Position numbers and translations under genes: made by a program
Shown: piece by piece, positions 26,697 through 35,747 of the stretch
Layout: each line of letters starts with the position of its first letter
Position numbering within the stretch: position 1 is the first letter of the stretch
Notes under the pieces: generated by a model
Database searches by the model: none
What the model was told of the DNA's origin: nothing
What the model saw: the letters and a program-made list of their open reading frames with translations, nothing else
Source of the DNA: an uncultured Lachnospiraceae bacterium
GTDB lineage: Bacteria; Bacillota; Clostridia; Lachnospirales; Lachnospiraceae
Direction of reading: 5' to 3'
Length of the DNA: 64,000 nucleotides
Assembly: GCA_949155905.1 (NCBI GenBank)
Contig: CASCWU010000002.1
Span: 1-64,000, forward strand

Positions 26697-27536
26697 TTAC
26701 TCCTTCAATTTTTTTAACTCTTTTAACTCCTTTAATTCCTTTTCCATCCTTTTTTTAGAAATTTTCAGATAGGATTCCTCTTGATCGAAGCCGATAAACT
26801 GCCGCCCGAGCCGCACCGCCTCTACACCTGTCGTACCGGAACCGCAGAACGGATCGAACACCACCTGCCCCTCCTCGGTAGAGGCCAGAAGGATCCGTTC
26901 CAGCAAATACCGGGGCTTTTGGGTCGGATGCTTCCCCTCGGTTTTCTCCGAAGCCTTTGTTAATCCGCCTGTCCAGACGTCCTTCATCTGTTTTCCGCCG
27001 TTTAGCTCTCGCATCAGTTCATAATGAAACAAATGCTTCGCTCTCTTTTCGTTTTTCCTTGCCCACAGAATGGTTTCCGTCGAATGAGTAAAATAACGGC
27101 AGGAAATGTTCGGCGGCGGATTGGTTTTCTGCCAGGTGATGTTGTTCAGGATTTTATAGCCCTCCTGCTCTAAGGCCATCCCGACGGAATAAATATTGTG
27201 CATCGTCCCGGAAATCCAGATCGTGCCGTTTGGCTTTAACACCCGTCGGCACAGCCGAATCCATTTTCGGTTGAAGGCATGCTTTTCTGCCACACTGTAT
27301 TCCGCCAGCTTATCCCATCCTCCCTTATTGACCGACGCCGCCTTCCCGCCCTGGCAGGTAAAGCCGTCGTTGCTTAAAAAATAAGGGGGATCGGCAAAAA
27401 TCATATCGACGGATTCCAGTTTCATTTTTTTCAAAAGCAAAAACGCATCGCCTAAAAAAAGCTGAAGCTCCTCCGTCTCAAAATACCTTGGCACTCTCTT
27501 TGATACAATCACTTCCATCAGATCGGCTCCCGTCAT
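26697..27536 (-). CDS. dpnA: DpnA-type DNA adenine methyltransferase
   Basis: A beta-group N6-adenine methyltransferase of 279 residues resembling DpnA, which in pneumococcus also methylates single-stranded GATC DNA during transformation. Motifs: ADPPYFLSNDGFTCQGG (catalytic DPPY near residue 49), NRKWIRLCRRVLKPNGT, ILNNITWQKTNPPPN, KHPTQKP, and FDPFCGSGTTG for AdoMet binding. The first ATG overlaps the dpnM stop (ATGA); a second ATG at 27518 has a GGGAG site and could be the true start. The C-terminus is a short Lys-Glu-Leu repeat not needed for catalysis. Confidence 0.95.
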   Translation of the reverse strand: MTGADLMEVIVSKRVPRYFETEELQLFLGDAFLLLKKMKLESVDMIFADPPYFLSNDGFTCQGGKAASVNKGGWDKLAEYSVAEKHAFNRKWIRLCRRVLKPNGTIWISGTMHNIYSVGMALEQEGYKILNNITWQKTNPPPNISCRYFTHSTETILWARKNEKRAKHLFHYELMRELNGGKQMKDVWTGGLTKASEKTEGKHPTQKPRYLLERILLASTEEGQVVFDPFCGSGTTGVEAVRLGRQFIGFDQEESYLKISKKRMEKELKELKELKKLKE

Positions 27537-28429
27537 TTATAATTATAAATGATCACTTCCTCGCCTATTCGCTTTGTAGCATCTGAATTGATCAGGCGTT
27601 TTACTCCTACCACATCTACCTGATACTGCTTCCCGCCATACAGCTCATGAATAAGCTCCGTATTGTGATTTGTCAGCATACAATAGCAGCCCCGTTTGGT
27701 CAGCTCGTCAAACAGCCTCGCCAGACGCTTATGGCTCTCCAGATCGAAGCCTTCCTTTGTATAGGATTCAAAAGAGGAAGGATTTAATGGAGCATAGGGA
27801 CTGTCAATAAATACAAAGTCTCCCTCTCCTGCCTCCCTGCAGGCGGCCTCAAAATCACCTTCTAAAATCGTCACCTTCTGCAGATATGCCGAAATATCCT
27901 GAATAGACGTCTCATCTATCGACGGACTGACGCTGTTGTTGTATGGTACGTTAAACAGTCCCTGCCCATTTACCCGGTACAGGCCATTAAAACAATGCTT
28001 GTTCAAAAAAACAAAGCGGGCAGCCAGATCTGCGTCAAACTGTTCCTTTACCAATCGGTCGTTGTACTGCTTCCGTACCGCATAATAATACTGCTTTGCC
28101 CCCTCCTTTTCCTTGGCCACCTTTTGCTTGCTTTTGCTCTGCCCTGGCTCCTCCACTCCGTATTCCGCCAGACCTTCGTCTAACTCCTTCACCTTTTGAA
28201 TAAATTCCTTCGGCCTATGGCAAATCTGCTGATATACATTGATCAATGCCTTATTGATATCGTTGATCAGAGCATCGGCAGGCTGCAGCTCAAATATCAC
28301 CGCGCCTCCTCCTACAAACGGTTCGTAATACCGTCTGTAATGCTCTGGCATCCGCTCCTTGATCTGCGTCAAAAGCTGCCGCTTCCCACCTGCCCATTTG
28401 ATAAACGGCGTCAAACCTGTCTGATTCAT
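27533..28429 (-). CDS. dpnM: Dam-family DNA adenine methyltransferase (DpnM-like)
   Basis: A 298-residue alpha-group methyltransferase protecting GATC in duplex DNA. Visible marks: FIKWAGGKRQLLTQI and YEPFVGGGAVIFEL for AdoMet binding, FLNKHCFNGLYRVN, and the target-recognition end RLINSDATKRIGEEVIIYNY. The catalytic tetrapeptide reads DSPY (FIDSPYAPL) where Dam and pneumococcal DpnM have DPPY; this is a plausible active variant. A Lys-rich insertion near residue 95 is extra. First gene of the operon, driven by a near-consensus promoter at 28473-28501. Confidence 0.93.
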   Translation of the reverse strand: MNQTGLTPFIKWAGGKRQLLTQIKERMPEHYRRYYEPFVGGGAVIFELQPADALINDINKALINVYQQICHRPKEFIQKVKELDEGLAEYGVEEPGQSKSKQKVAKEKEGAKQYYYAVRKQYNDRLVKEQFDADLAARFVFLNKHCFNGLYRVNGQGLFNVPYNNSVSPSIDETSIQDISAYLQKVTILEGDFEAACREAGEGDFVFIDSPYAPLNPSSFESYTKEGFDLESHKRLARLFDELTKRGCYCMLTNHNTELIHELYGGKQYQVDVVGVKRLINSDATKRIGEEVIIYNYK

Positions 28430-28472
28430 CGTTTTCCTCCCCTACCTCGTTCCCTGTTCTTCCTGCCTTCTT

Positions 28473-28501
28473 ATTATAGATGGAATTGGAGAAAATGACA
28501 A
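28473..28501 (-). promoter_or_regulatory. Promoter of the DpnII-type operon
   Basis: Leftward: -35 TTGTCA (28496-28501), 17-bp spacer, -10 TATAAT (28473-28478). One base from consensus overall, about 44 bp from the methyltransferase start. A strong promoter in front of the methyltransferase fits the need for modification before restriction. Confidence 0.8.
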
Positions 28502-28615
28502 CTTGAATTTTTTTAATCATTTTGATTTTTCTTTGTAGTTTTTTAAGCTAAACTGGTAGTATATCTTATGAAAGCCCAAAAAACCAAAGCAAAACGAAAA
28601 ACGGAGGTGAACCAT

Positions 28616-29188
28616 ATGTCCGCACCAACGCAGGAGGAAGCTATCCTCGCCCTTTTCCTGGAACGCTCCGAGCAGGCCATCCGGGAACTAGAGCGTGCTT
28701 ATGGGAAGCTGCTTTACCAGATTTCCCATCAGATCTTAAACAACCGGCAGGATGCCGAGGAATGTGTAAACGATACGTATCTGGGTGTATGGAACAATAT
28801 CCCGCCAGCAGAGCCAAGGCCCCTGCTGCCCTATGTCTGTAAAATTGCCCGCAATCTTTCCCTCAAGCGTTATCGGAGAGAGCGTGCTGCCAAACGGAAT
28901 AGTTCTTATGAAATTGCTTTAGAAGAGCTAGACGCCTATCTGCCCGCCGCATCCGATACCGTCGAGCAGACGATAGAGGCCAAGGAGCTGGCTCGTAGCA
29001 TCGATCGCTTTTTAGATACCCTGACCGAAGAAAATCGGATCATTTTTCTCCGGCGGTATTGGTTTTCCGATCCCTATGCCAGCATTGCTGCCCATGTCGG
29101 GCTAAGCGAAAAAAATGTTTCTGTCCGTCTCACCCGGATACGGACGCAGCTCAAACAATATTTAGAAGAACAGGAGGTTCGATTATGA
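28616..29188 (+). CDS. ECF-type RNA polymerase sigma factor
   Basis: A 190-residue sigma-70 family protein. Region 2 covers about residues 25-95, with KLLYQISHQILNNRQDAEEC and VNDTYLGVWNNIPPAEPRPL followed by an Arg-rich segment. Region 4 covers ~135-185 (LTEENRIIFLRRYWFSDPYA, then SIAAHVGLSEKNVSVRLTRI). The frame opens at 28568, but the ATG at 28616 sits 6 bases after a perfect GGAGGTG. It overlaps the next gene by 4 bp (ATGA), so the downstream membrane protein is its probable anti-sigma partner. The regulon is unknown. Confidence 0.92.
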   Translation: MSAPTQEEAILALFLERSEQAIRELERAYGKLLYQISHQILNNRQDAEECVNDTYLGVWNNIPPAEPRPLLPYVCKIARNLSLKRYRRERAAKRNSSYEIALEELDAYLPAASDTVEQTIEAKELARSIDRFLDTLTEENRIIFLRRYWFSDPYASIAAHVGLSEKNVSVRLTRIRTQLKQYLEEQEVRL

Positions 29189-30330
29189 ATCGAAAACAGG
29201 AACTTTTCTCCGATGCGATGAATGAACTTGACAGCCGCTATTTAGAAGAGGCGCTTTTTCCCCTGTCCTCTACAGAGGGTACAGCCGGAAAGCGTCTGAA
29301 GCAGACACCTTACTTCTTTGCAAAAAAAACAGGTTGGAAACGCCGCTCTTCTATCACAATACTGGCTGCCTGTTTCTGTCTGGCTTTGGCTGCCGCAGGA
29401 ATGGGAGTTGGCCTGCACGAAAAGCTGCAGCCCTCCAAACAGCACTGGCCGGTAAAAGAACCTCCCTATCCGTTCCTCTCTGATTCTGCCGAAAACAGTC
29501 CCGGCAAAGAGCCAGCGGATGAGCTTGCAGAGATTCCGCATTGGGAGGATATGGAACTCTATGAGCAATACTCCGAAATCCAGATAGATCAGACCGCTCT
29601 TTCTGGAATCACCTACTCGGTACATGGAACAGAAGTTCCACCAGAGCTTATCCGGGATTTCATAGATACTAAAGAGCCGACAGATAACCTGAAATCCTCC
29701 GATAGTTCAGAAGCTACGGGACTCTCTGTCATCGCTCTGGGCTGGGACGAATATGCCGCAGTAGCAGGAGAAGACGGCAGACGTACCTGCCTGGCTACCG
29801 TATATGCCATCGACAAACTTTCTCCAGAATGTGCCATTGCCGTCCGCTATGAAGGAAACGATATCTATTATGCTGCCGTCAACAGCCTCTACCGCCCGCA
29901 GACACTGGGCGAATTTACCGATAGCCTGAACCTGCGGGAGACCCTTGTATTCTCCTATGCTCTATACGAGTACCAAAAAAGCGACGGCGAAACAGCTACG
30001 GTCTGCTTTGAAAAACTTGATGGTGAGCAGATCTGGGATGTCCTTTCTACCTGCCTGGAGGCCGAAAACGAATACAGTGACTTTGATTCGTTTGCTTCCG
30101 AACACGAAAAGCTGCTTGACTTTTCGATTGATATTCCACTTTTGGGTTATCGAAACATCAGCATCAGCCTTTGGGATAACGGCTATCTGGAAACCAATAT
30201 CCTGGATACCGGAAAACGCTTTTTCATCGGGGAAGAAGCCCTCCAGAAACTTCTTGACTATATATTAAACGACTGCGAGGGCTATGAAATTATTGATTTC
30301 TCTGGCGAAGAATACTTTATTCCAGAATAA
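29185..30330 (+). CDS. Probable membrane-anchored anti-sigma factor
   Basis: A 381-residue protein translationally coupled to the sigma-factor gene, start ATG at 29185 with AGGAGG upstream. Layout: ~50 cytoplasmic residues (MNRKQELFSDAMNELDSRYL), one membrane helix at about residues 55-75 (SSITILAACFCLALAAAGMG), then a large extracytoplasmic part with an acidic Ser/Pro-rich linker and an alpha/beta domain. There is no zinc-binding anti-sigma HxxxCxxC motif, so the class is not identified and the role rests on gene order. The last 49 bp overlap the convergent aldo/keto reductase gene. Confidence 0.7.
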   Translation: MNRKQELFSDAMNELDSRYLEEALFPLSSTEGTAGKRLKQTPYFFAKKTGWKRRSSITILAACFCLALAAAGMGVGLHEKLQPSKQHWPVKEPPYPFLSDSAENSPGKEPADELAEIPHWEDMELYEQYSEIQIDQTALSGITYSVHGTEVPPELIRDFIDTKEPTDNLKSSDSSEATGLSVIALGWDEYAAVAGEDGRRTCLATVYAIDKLSPECAIAVRYEGNDIYYAAVNSLYRPQTLGEFTDSLNLRETLVFSYALYEYQKSDGETATVCFEKLDGEQIWDVLSTCLEAENEYSDFDSFASEHEKLLDFSIDIPLLGYRNISISLWDNGYLETNILDTGKRFFIGEEALQKLLDYILNDCEGYEIIDFSGEEYFIPE

Positions 30331-31409
30331 AACCGATGCTGCTGCACCAGTTTTGCCACCCGTTTTATCTCATCCGGTATCCGAAGCCTGCCTGGGCATT
30401 GTTCCAGGCAGGGCATTTCCACACAACGTCTGCACCGCTCTGCGCTTTCTTCTATCCCCAATGCCAGCTTTTTCAATGCCCAATGGTCTTTTCCGAGAAA
30501 AAAGTAATGATGCTGACGAAATACCGTCGAAATGTCCGTCCCATACGGACAGGAACAGCATTGACAACGGTCGCATGAAATCGGCGCCTCTGTGTAACTC
30601 TTTCCTAAGACCGATAACACCTCTAAAAAAGAAAGCTCCTTTAAAGAAGGTTCTTTTACTTTTTCTGGCTCTGCCATCGCCGCCTGTACCTGCTCCACCG
30701 TCCCAAGCCCAATCAAAGCACTGGATATCGGATAGGACAGCACGAAGCGAATCAACGTCTGCACCGGGAAAAATTTCGGCAGCAGACCAGCAGCATACAC
30801 CTTATTGATAAGCAGTCCCTTTTCCAAAAACAACGGCTCCTTCCGTATCCGGTCTAGCATCCCGCGCTCTAACAGGTTGCCGCTTCCCTGCAATACATCC
30901 ACACGAGCATCCTTTGCCCCGCGAAGTAAAATATCATAATAGTGAGACGCCAGCCCCGCAAAACGTATTTTCCCCTCTGCCTTCAGTTCCGTCAGGGCAT
31001 CCAGACCACCGCCCTTTTGAAAAACCGCTTCCTCATGCTCTGCATCTACCTGATGAACAAAATACAAATCCGCATAGGTTCCCAGATTTTCACAGGAGGT
31101 ATACACCGCTTGATACAGCTCATTGCCATCGTAAAAACGCGCCTTGTCCGAAATCACAATCCGCTCTCTGCCGATCCGTTTGGCAAATTCGCCAAGCTTT
31201 GGCTCTGCATCCCCGTATTCTGGCACAATCGCCGTATCATACAGATTGCAGCCAAGGGAAAACGCCCTTTCCATCACCAGCAGCGCTTCCTCCTCCGACA
31301 GATTAAAATAGTCCGGCAGCACTGGGATGCTGCCTTGTAAAACAGGAATTGTACCAAAGGCTATCTCGGATACAAAAAGGCCGGTATTACCTAGCTTTCG
31401 ATACTTCAT
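30282..31409 (-). CDS. Aldo/keto reductase with C-terminal 4Fe-4S region
   Basis: A 375-residue enzyme. The N-terminal ~280 residues form the AKR barrel: MKYRKLGNTGLFVSEIAFGT, catalytic Asp and Tyr in YDTAIVPEYGDAE, Lys in VISDKARF, His in YFVHQVD. The C-terminal ~95 residues have CDRCQCCSCP and CRRCVEMPCLEQCP, ferredoxin-like Cys clusters seen in the AKR plus 4Fe-4S family of anaerobes. It probably reduces carbonyls with NAD(P)H or ferredoxin-linked electrons; the substrate is unknown. The ATG at 31409 is chosen over the upstream frame because it begins the conserved AKR N-terminus. It starts 8 bp after the LRR gene stop. Confidence 0.9.
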   Translation of the reverse strand: MKYRKLGNTGLFVSEIAFGTIPVLQGSIPVLPDYFNLSEEEALLVMERAFSLGCNLYDTAIVPEYGDAEPKLGEFAKRIGRERIVISDKARFYDGNELYQAVYTSCENLGTYADLYFVHQVDAEHEEAVFQKGGGLDALTELKAEGKIRFAGLASHYYDILLRGAKDARVDVLQGSGNLLERGMLDRIRKEPLFLEKGLLINKVYAAGLLPKFFPVQTLIRFVLSYPISSALIGLGTVEQVQAAMAEPEKVKEPSLKELSFLEVLSVLGKSYTEAPISCDRCQCCSCPYGTDISTVFRQHHYFFLGKDHWALKKLALGIEESAERCRRCVEMPCLEQCPGRLRIPDEIKRVAKLVQQHRFYSGIKYSSPEKSIIS

Positions 31410-31416
31410 CTTCTTC

Positions 31417-34400
31417 TCACCCTTTCTGTGGCTGACACCCACAAAAAGCAAACGCATTCTTGCCAATCCGTTGTATCGTAGACGGAAGCGTAAGCTTTTT
31501 TAAGCTATGGCAACGATAAAAGGCCTTTTCCGGGATTTCTGTCACACCCTCTGGTATCCGTATCTCCTCTAATGCCGTACAGTTTTCAAAGGCTCCCCTT
31601 CCAATCCGCTCCAGCCTGTCTGAAAGCTCGATTCGCCTTAGACGCCCGCAGCCAGAAAAAGCCTGCTCCCCGATTTCCCATACCTCCTCTGCCTGGCAAA
31701 CCTCCTCCAGCCATTTACAGCCTGCAAAGGCTCGCCGCCCGATCCGCTGCACACTTTCCGCGAAAAAAATCTTAGTCAGCAGATTTCCGTCCTGAAATGC
31801 ACCGTCTCCAATCGCCGTAATCCCAGCCGCCATCCGAAGCACAGAAATATTTCCGGTACACTCTGCCAGCACATTATTTTCATCCGTCTTAAAGCAATTC
31901 ATCCTGTCTATCGCTGCCTGCCTGGCTAATGGCGGCAGCTCCTTTTCGCGGTCAGAAAGTCCATCCATCTCCACGCAGGTTCCATCCGGCAGAATGATTT
32001 TTTCTAAAAATACGCAGTTTCGGAAGGCATACTCTCCTACCCGCGTCCGCTCTGAGCGAAAACGGATTGTTCGGATTTGCAGCCCATTCGCAAATGCCCA
32101 GCCGCAGACCTGTCTAATACTCGCCGGAACAATTACCTCCCCCTTACAGAAAGAGGCATCCAAGAGCATATCCTTTACGACTACCATACCTGCCTGCAGT
32201 TCTTCCTTTTGCTGCTCCATCCCCTCTGTCTGCCCTTGCTCTTTTTGCCGCTCTATCCACTCGGTTCCATGAAATGCTCTTGCTCCGATAAATTCCAGAC
32301 TCTCTGGAAATGTCACCTCAGATAGAGAAGCACAGTTTCGGAATACCTCTGCCTCTATCCGTTTTATTCCCTCTGGAATATGCAGAATTTTCCCCGCTCC
32401 CTGGTAGGCACAAAGCCGCTCCTCCTGCTCTATCTCAAAACAGCTAAGCGCACTGTCCCAAATTCGTCTGACTACTTCTGGAACAGTTTCCAGACAAATG
32501 TCCGAATAAGTAGAAAGCTTCCAGTCCCTTCCCTGAAAACGTACTTTGCAAAGCGCCGTACAGCCGGAAAAAGCGTACTCCAACAGCGAAATGCTCTCTC
32601 CCAGCTCTATTCGTGCCAGCCGTCCGCAGTCCCGAAACGCATACGGTTCCAAATAAATTTCGTCCCCAAACACCGCCTCCTTCAGACAGTCGCAGCCAGA
32701 AAACGCATAGCTTCCGATCCGCCGGATACGTGAAAAGGAAAAGCTTTTCAAGCCTTTACATCCGCAAAAGCTTCTCTCTCCGATTGCCTCCGCCTGGCTG
32801 CAGACGCACTCCTCCAAGGCTGCACATCCTTCCAGCAGCCCTGCAGAAAGCCGGGATACTCCCGGTAATCTTATCCGGCGCAGAGCGGTACAAAAGGAAA
32901 ATGCCGCTGTCCCAATTTCGGCTGCATCGGTTTCTATTTCCCCTAAAGAGCTGCATTTTTCAAAGGCTCTTGCTCCGATCTGAACGGCTCGTCCCTCTCT
33001 CTGTCCTGCCGACGAAAAACGTACCTCCCGTAATCCACTGCAGCCTAAAAACGCTCCTTCTCCAATGTCTTTTAAGGAATCTGGCAGATATAGTTTTTCC
33101 AGTCTCCGATTCCCGGCAAACGCATAGGAAGCAATCCCCGTTATCCCCTCTGGCAGATGAAGTTCTCGTTCCTCTGAACTGTCAACGCTGACATGATTGC
33201 CGCTCCCCTCTGCCAAGTCAGAGGTTATAGCGTCGGAACTGCCGGAAACTACGACATTTCCTACCCGAAGGAAGCCTGCAAACGTCCCTTCCGTCTCCAC
33301 TGCTTCCAGATAAGCAGTTCCAAAAAAGGCTCGCTCTTCTATCCAAAGGTTTTCTCTAACCGTACCCTTCTCCAAGGCCGTACACCCCGCAAAGGCCTCC
33401 GTTCCGATATACTCTGTTTGTTCTAAAGAAAGGCGGCGCAGCTTCTGGCATTGATAAAAGGCTCGCTCTCCGATTGTCACGTATCCATGCTTTCTTTTGA
33501 TTTTCTTTGCCTCTGTCAGCGATCTCTCTACCGCAAATACCTCTTCCAGATCGATACAGCCGCTGCAAAGCTCTGGTGCAAGCTCCTGGATTCCGGCAGG
33601 CAGCACCAACCGCTGCAAGCCCGTACAGCCTGCGAATGCTGCCCGGCCGATAAAATGCACCGTTTCCGGCAGACAGATTTCCCTTATCCTCTGGTTCCCA
33701 TAAAAGGCCCCCCCTGCCACTATCCGTACACAATCCGATAGAACTATCCTTCCGTTTTCTTCTGCCTCCAAATCCTGCCCATCCCAAAAAATCCCGGAAG
33801 GCAAGCTGTTCTCCATGTTTCGATCCTGCCCTTCCCAAGCATGGAAGGACATAGGCGGCATCTCCGAATGCTGTCCCCACATGGCGTCTCTGCATTCCTC
33901 CCGCCAGCGTTCCAGATAGATGCTTCCCTCTAACGCATGGCATCCGACAGATTCCAGGCTTTCTGGCAATACTACCTGTTCCAGAGCCGTACAGCCATAG
34001 GCCAGCTTATCCGGGATATGCCGCACACCTTCCTCCAATATCAGTGTTTTTAACCTCGGGCAGCTTCCAAAAACATCCTGTCCAAAATCCAACCCGCTCC
34101 CGGCTATCTGCACCCGACGTACTCCGCTTCTGGCAAATGCCAGGCTCTGCACCTGCTTTGCGGCAGCCGGAATACGTACCTCCTTTAAATGATCACAGCG
34201 ATAAAAGGCCAGTTCCCCTATCGTCGTCAAATGTTGCGGAAATACGAGTTTTTTCAGCGAAATACAGCCATAAAAGGCACCTTCTCCAATCTCCTCCAGT
34301 CCTTCTGGAAAGTTTATCTCATGCAAAGCTGGGCAATGCCGAAATGTTCTTTCCTCCACCCGAACCAAATGAGGCGGCAGGCTGGCACGAAGAAGCTTTA

Positions 34401-35667
34401 CACCATGTTCAAAAGCGCCCTCTCCAATCCGGGTAATTCCCTCCGGAAAGGAAATGCTTTGCAGCAGCAGACAATCCCGAAAGGCCTCCGCTCCAATCTC
34501 TGTCAGACTTTCCGGCAAAATCACCCGATCAATCGCTTCATTCCCGGCAAACGCTTCTGTTCCGATTCTGGTAATTCCTTCTGGAATCACTACACGGGAT
34601 TCCGCTCCCAGATACTTTAATAAAATCGTTCCACTCAGACGGAAATTCCCCAACACCTGTTTTTGAATCTGATGTACCATCCTCGGAATTACAGCTCTAT
34701 GCACATCCTCTGTTTCTTTGCAACTCCCCGGATCTGACCTTTCTCCCTCTGCCTCCATCACTCCGGCCAGCCCGGTTAGCTGATATTCCCGTCCATCCGC
34801 CAGCCGGATCGTTTTTAACGACGTACAATTCCGAAACGCATCCTCTCGGATTTCTACCTGGCTGCCTCCAAATTCCACTCGTTCCAGACTGATACAGTTA
34901 CGGAAGGCACGGCTTTCGATTTCCCGCAGGGAGCCGGGCAGCAAAACCGAAACAATCCCCCGTTTGTCAAAAAAGCAGCTTTTCGCCAGACTCTCTACAC
35001 CCTCTGGAATCTCTACATGCTTTAAATTGATCAAAAAACGTACCAGCCGCCTTCCCTCTAATTCCATCATATTCAAAATATCAGCTACTACCCGGCGGGC
35101 AAGCGGTGGCATCTCCTGCCCGCTTGCAGCAGCCTCTACTGCATTCGGTATCCGTACCGATTCCCTGGTATCCTCTCCGACTAAGACAATCTCTGTAATC
35201 CGGCTGCAGCCGGTAAACATATCGCAGATGGCTTCCTCTGGCAGCCTTGCACAAAGCTCTACCTGTTCCAGCCGCACATCATTTAAAAACATCTGCGCCC
35301 CTAACCGCTTCACCCCCGGCAGCCTTACTTCAGTCAAATGGTCACAATACAAAAAAGCGCAGTCCCCTACCTCTTCTACCGAATCCGGCAGACACAGCCG
35401 CCGCAGGGCATGGCAGCGATGAAACGCATAGCGCCCGATTGCCCTCACTCCCGCCGGAATCTCGATTTTCTCTAACTTCCGGCAGCCCTTAAAGGCATCC
35501 TCTTCGATCTGCTGCAGTCCTGGCGGCAGCAGCACCTGCTTTAAAGAGGTACAGGCCTTAAACGCCCCCTTTCCTATGGTATGCACTCCAGCCGGGACAA
35601 CTGCCGTCTCTTCCCTTCCCGTATAGGTTTCTAACACCCCGTCCTCGATTTGATAATAGTCTTCCAT
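31417..35667 (-). CDS. Giant BspA-type leucine-rich repeat protein without signal peptide
   Basis: A 1,416-residue protein made almost wholly of LRR_5 (BspA/TpLRR) units of about 23 residues, of the pattern IGEGAFxGCxSLKKLxLPxxL. Roughly forty or more copies appear in several blocks separated by short charged segments. The ATG at 35667 follows AGGAGA at good spacing and gives MEDYYQIEDGVLETYTG; nothing before the first repeat looks like a signal peptide, and no membrane helix or sortase motif is seen. BspA-type proteins are usually surface adhesins, so this one is either cytoplasmic or exported another way. Sits between the surface-protein gene and the aldo/keto reductase. Confidence 0.88.
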   Translation of the reverse strand: MEDYYQIEDGVLETYTGREETAVVPAGVHTIGKGAFKACTSLKQVLLPPGLQQIEEDAFKGCRKLEKIEIPAGVRAIGRYAFHRCHALRRLCLPDSVEEVGDCAFLYCDHLTEVRLPGVKRLGAQMFLNDVRLEQVELCARLPEEAICDMFTGCSRITEIVLVGEDTRESVRIPNAVEAAASGQEMPPLARRVVADILNMMELEGRRLVRFLINLKHVEIPEGVESLAKSCFFDKRGIVSVLLPGSLREIESRAFRNCISLERVEFGGSQVEIREDAFRNCTSLKTIRLADGREYQLTGLAGVMEAEGERSDPGSCKETEDVHRAVIPRMVHQIQKQVLGNFRLSGTILLKYLGAESRVVIPEGITRIGTEAFAGNEAIDRVILPESLTEIGAEAFRDCLLLQSISFPEGITRIGEGAFEHGVKLLRASLPPHLVRVEERTFRHCPALHEINFPEGLEEIGEGAFYGCISLKKLVFPQHLTTIGELAFYRCDHLKEVRIPAAAKQVQSLAFARSGVRRVQIAGSGLDFGQDVFGSCPRLKTLILEEGVRHIPDKLAYGCTALEQVVLPESLESVGCHALEGSIYLERWREECRDAMWGQHSEMPPMSFHAWEGQDRNMENSLPSGIFWDGQDLEAEENGRIVLSDCVRIVAGGAFYGNQRIREICLPETVHFIGRAAFAGCTGLQRLVLPAGIQELAPELCSGCIDLEEVFAVERSLTEAKKIKRKHGYVTIGERAFYQCQKLRRLSLEQTEYIGTEAFAGCTALEKGTVRENLWIEERAFFGTAYLEAVETEGTFAGFLRVGNVVVSGSSDAITSDLAEGSGNHVSVDSSEERELHLPEGITGIASYAFAGNRRLEKLYLPDSLKDIGEGAFLGCSGLREVRFSSAGQREGRAVQIGARAFEKCSSLGEIETDAAEIGTAAFSFCTALRRIRLPGVSRLSAGLLEGCAALEECVCSQAEAIGERSFCGCKGLKSFSFSRIRRIGSYAFSGCDCLKEAVFGDEIYLEPYAFRDCGRLARIELGESISLLEYAFSGCTALCKVRFQGRDWKLSTYSDICLETVPEVVRRIWDSALSCFEIEQEERLCAYQGAGKILHIPEGIKRIEAEVFRNCASLSEVTFPESLEFIGARAFHGTEWIERQKEQGQTEGMEQQKEELQAGMVVVKDMLLDASFCKGEVIVPASIRQVCGWAFANGLQIRTIRFRSERTRVGEYAFRNCVFLEKIILPDGTCVEMDGLSDREKELPPLARQAAIDRMNCFKTDENNVLAECTGNISVLRMAAGITAIGDGAFQDGNLLTKIFFAESVQRIGRRAFAGCKWLEEVCQAEEVWEIGEQAFSGCGRLRRIELSDRLERIGRGAFENCTALEEIRIPEGVTEIPEKAFYRCHSLKKLTLPSTIQRIGKNAFAFCGCQPQKG

Positions 35668-35704
35668 ATTATTTTCTCCTGCCCAGAGGGCTTTCCTATC
35701 ATAC

Positions 35705-35731
35705 AAAAAGACGTATGGTTTTACCCATACG
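35705..35731 (-). terminator. Terminator after the large secreted protein
   Basis: Leftward, a stem with 7-bp perfect arms (CGTATGG/CCATACG at 35725-35731 and 35712-35718) and a 6-base loop is followed by TCTTTTTGT. It lies 16 bp beyond the stop of the secreted-protein gene and before the LRR gene start. Confidence 0.75.
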
Positions 35732-35747
35732 CCCCTTTGGGTTACTT

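Noticed and set aside
31572-35492. Numerous plus-strand ORFs opposite the LRR gene
   Set aside because: They mirror the repetitive LRR codons, have no ribosome sites and no protein-like features.
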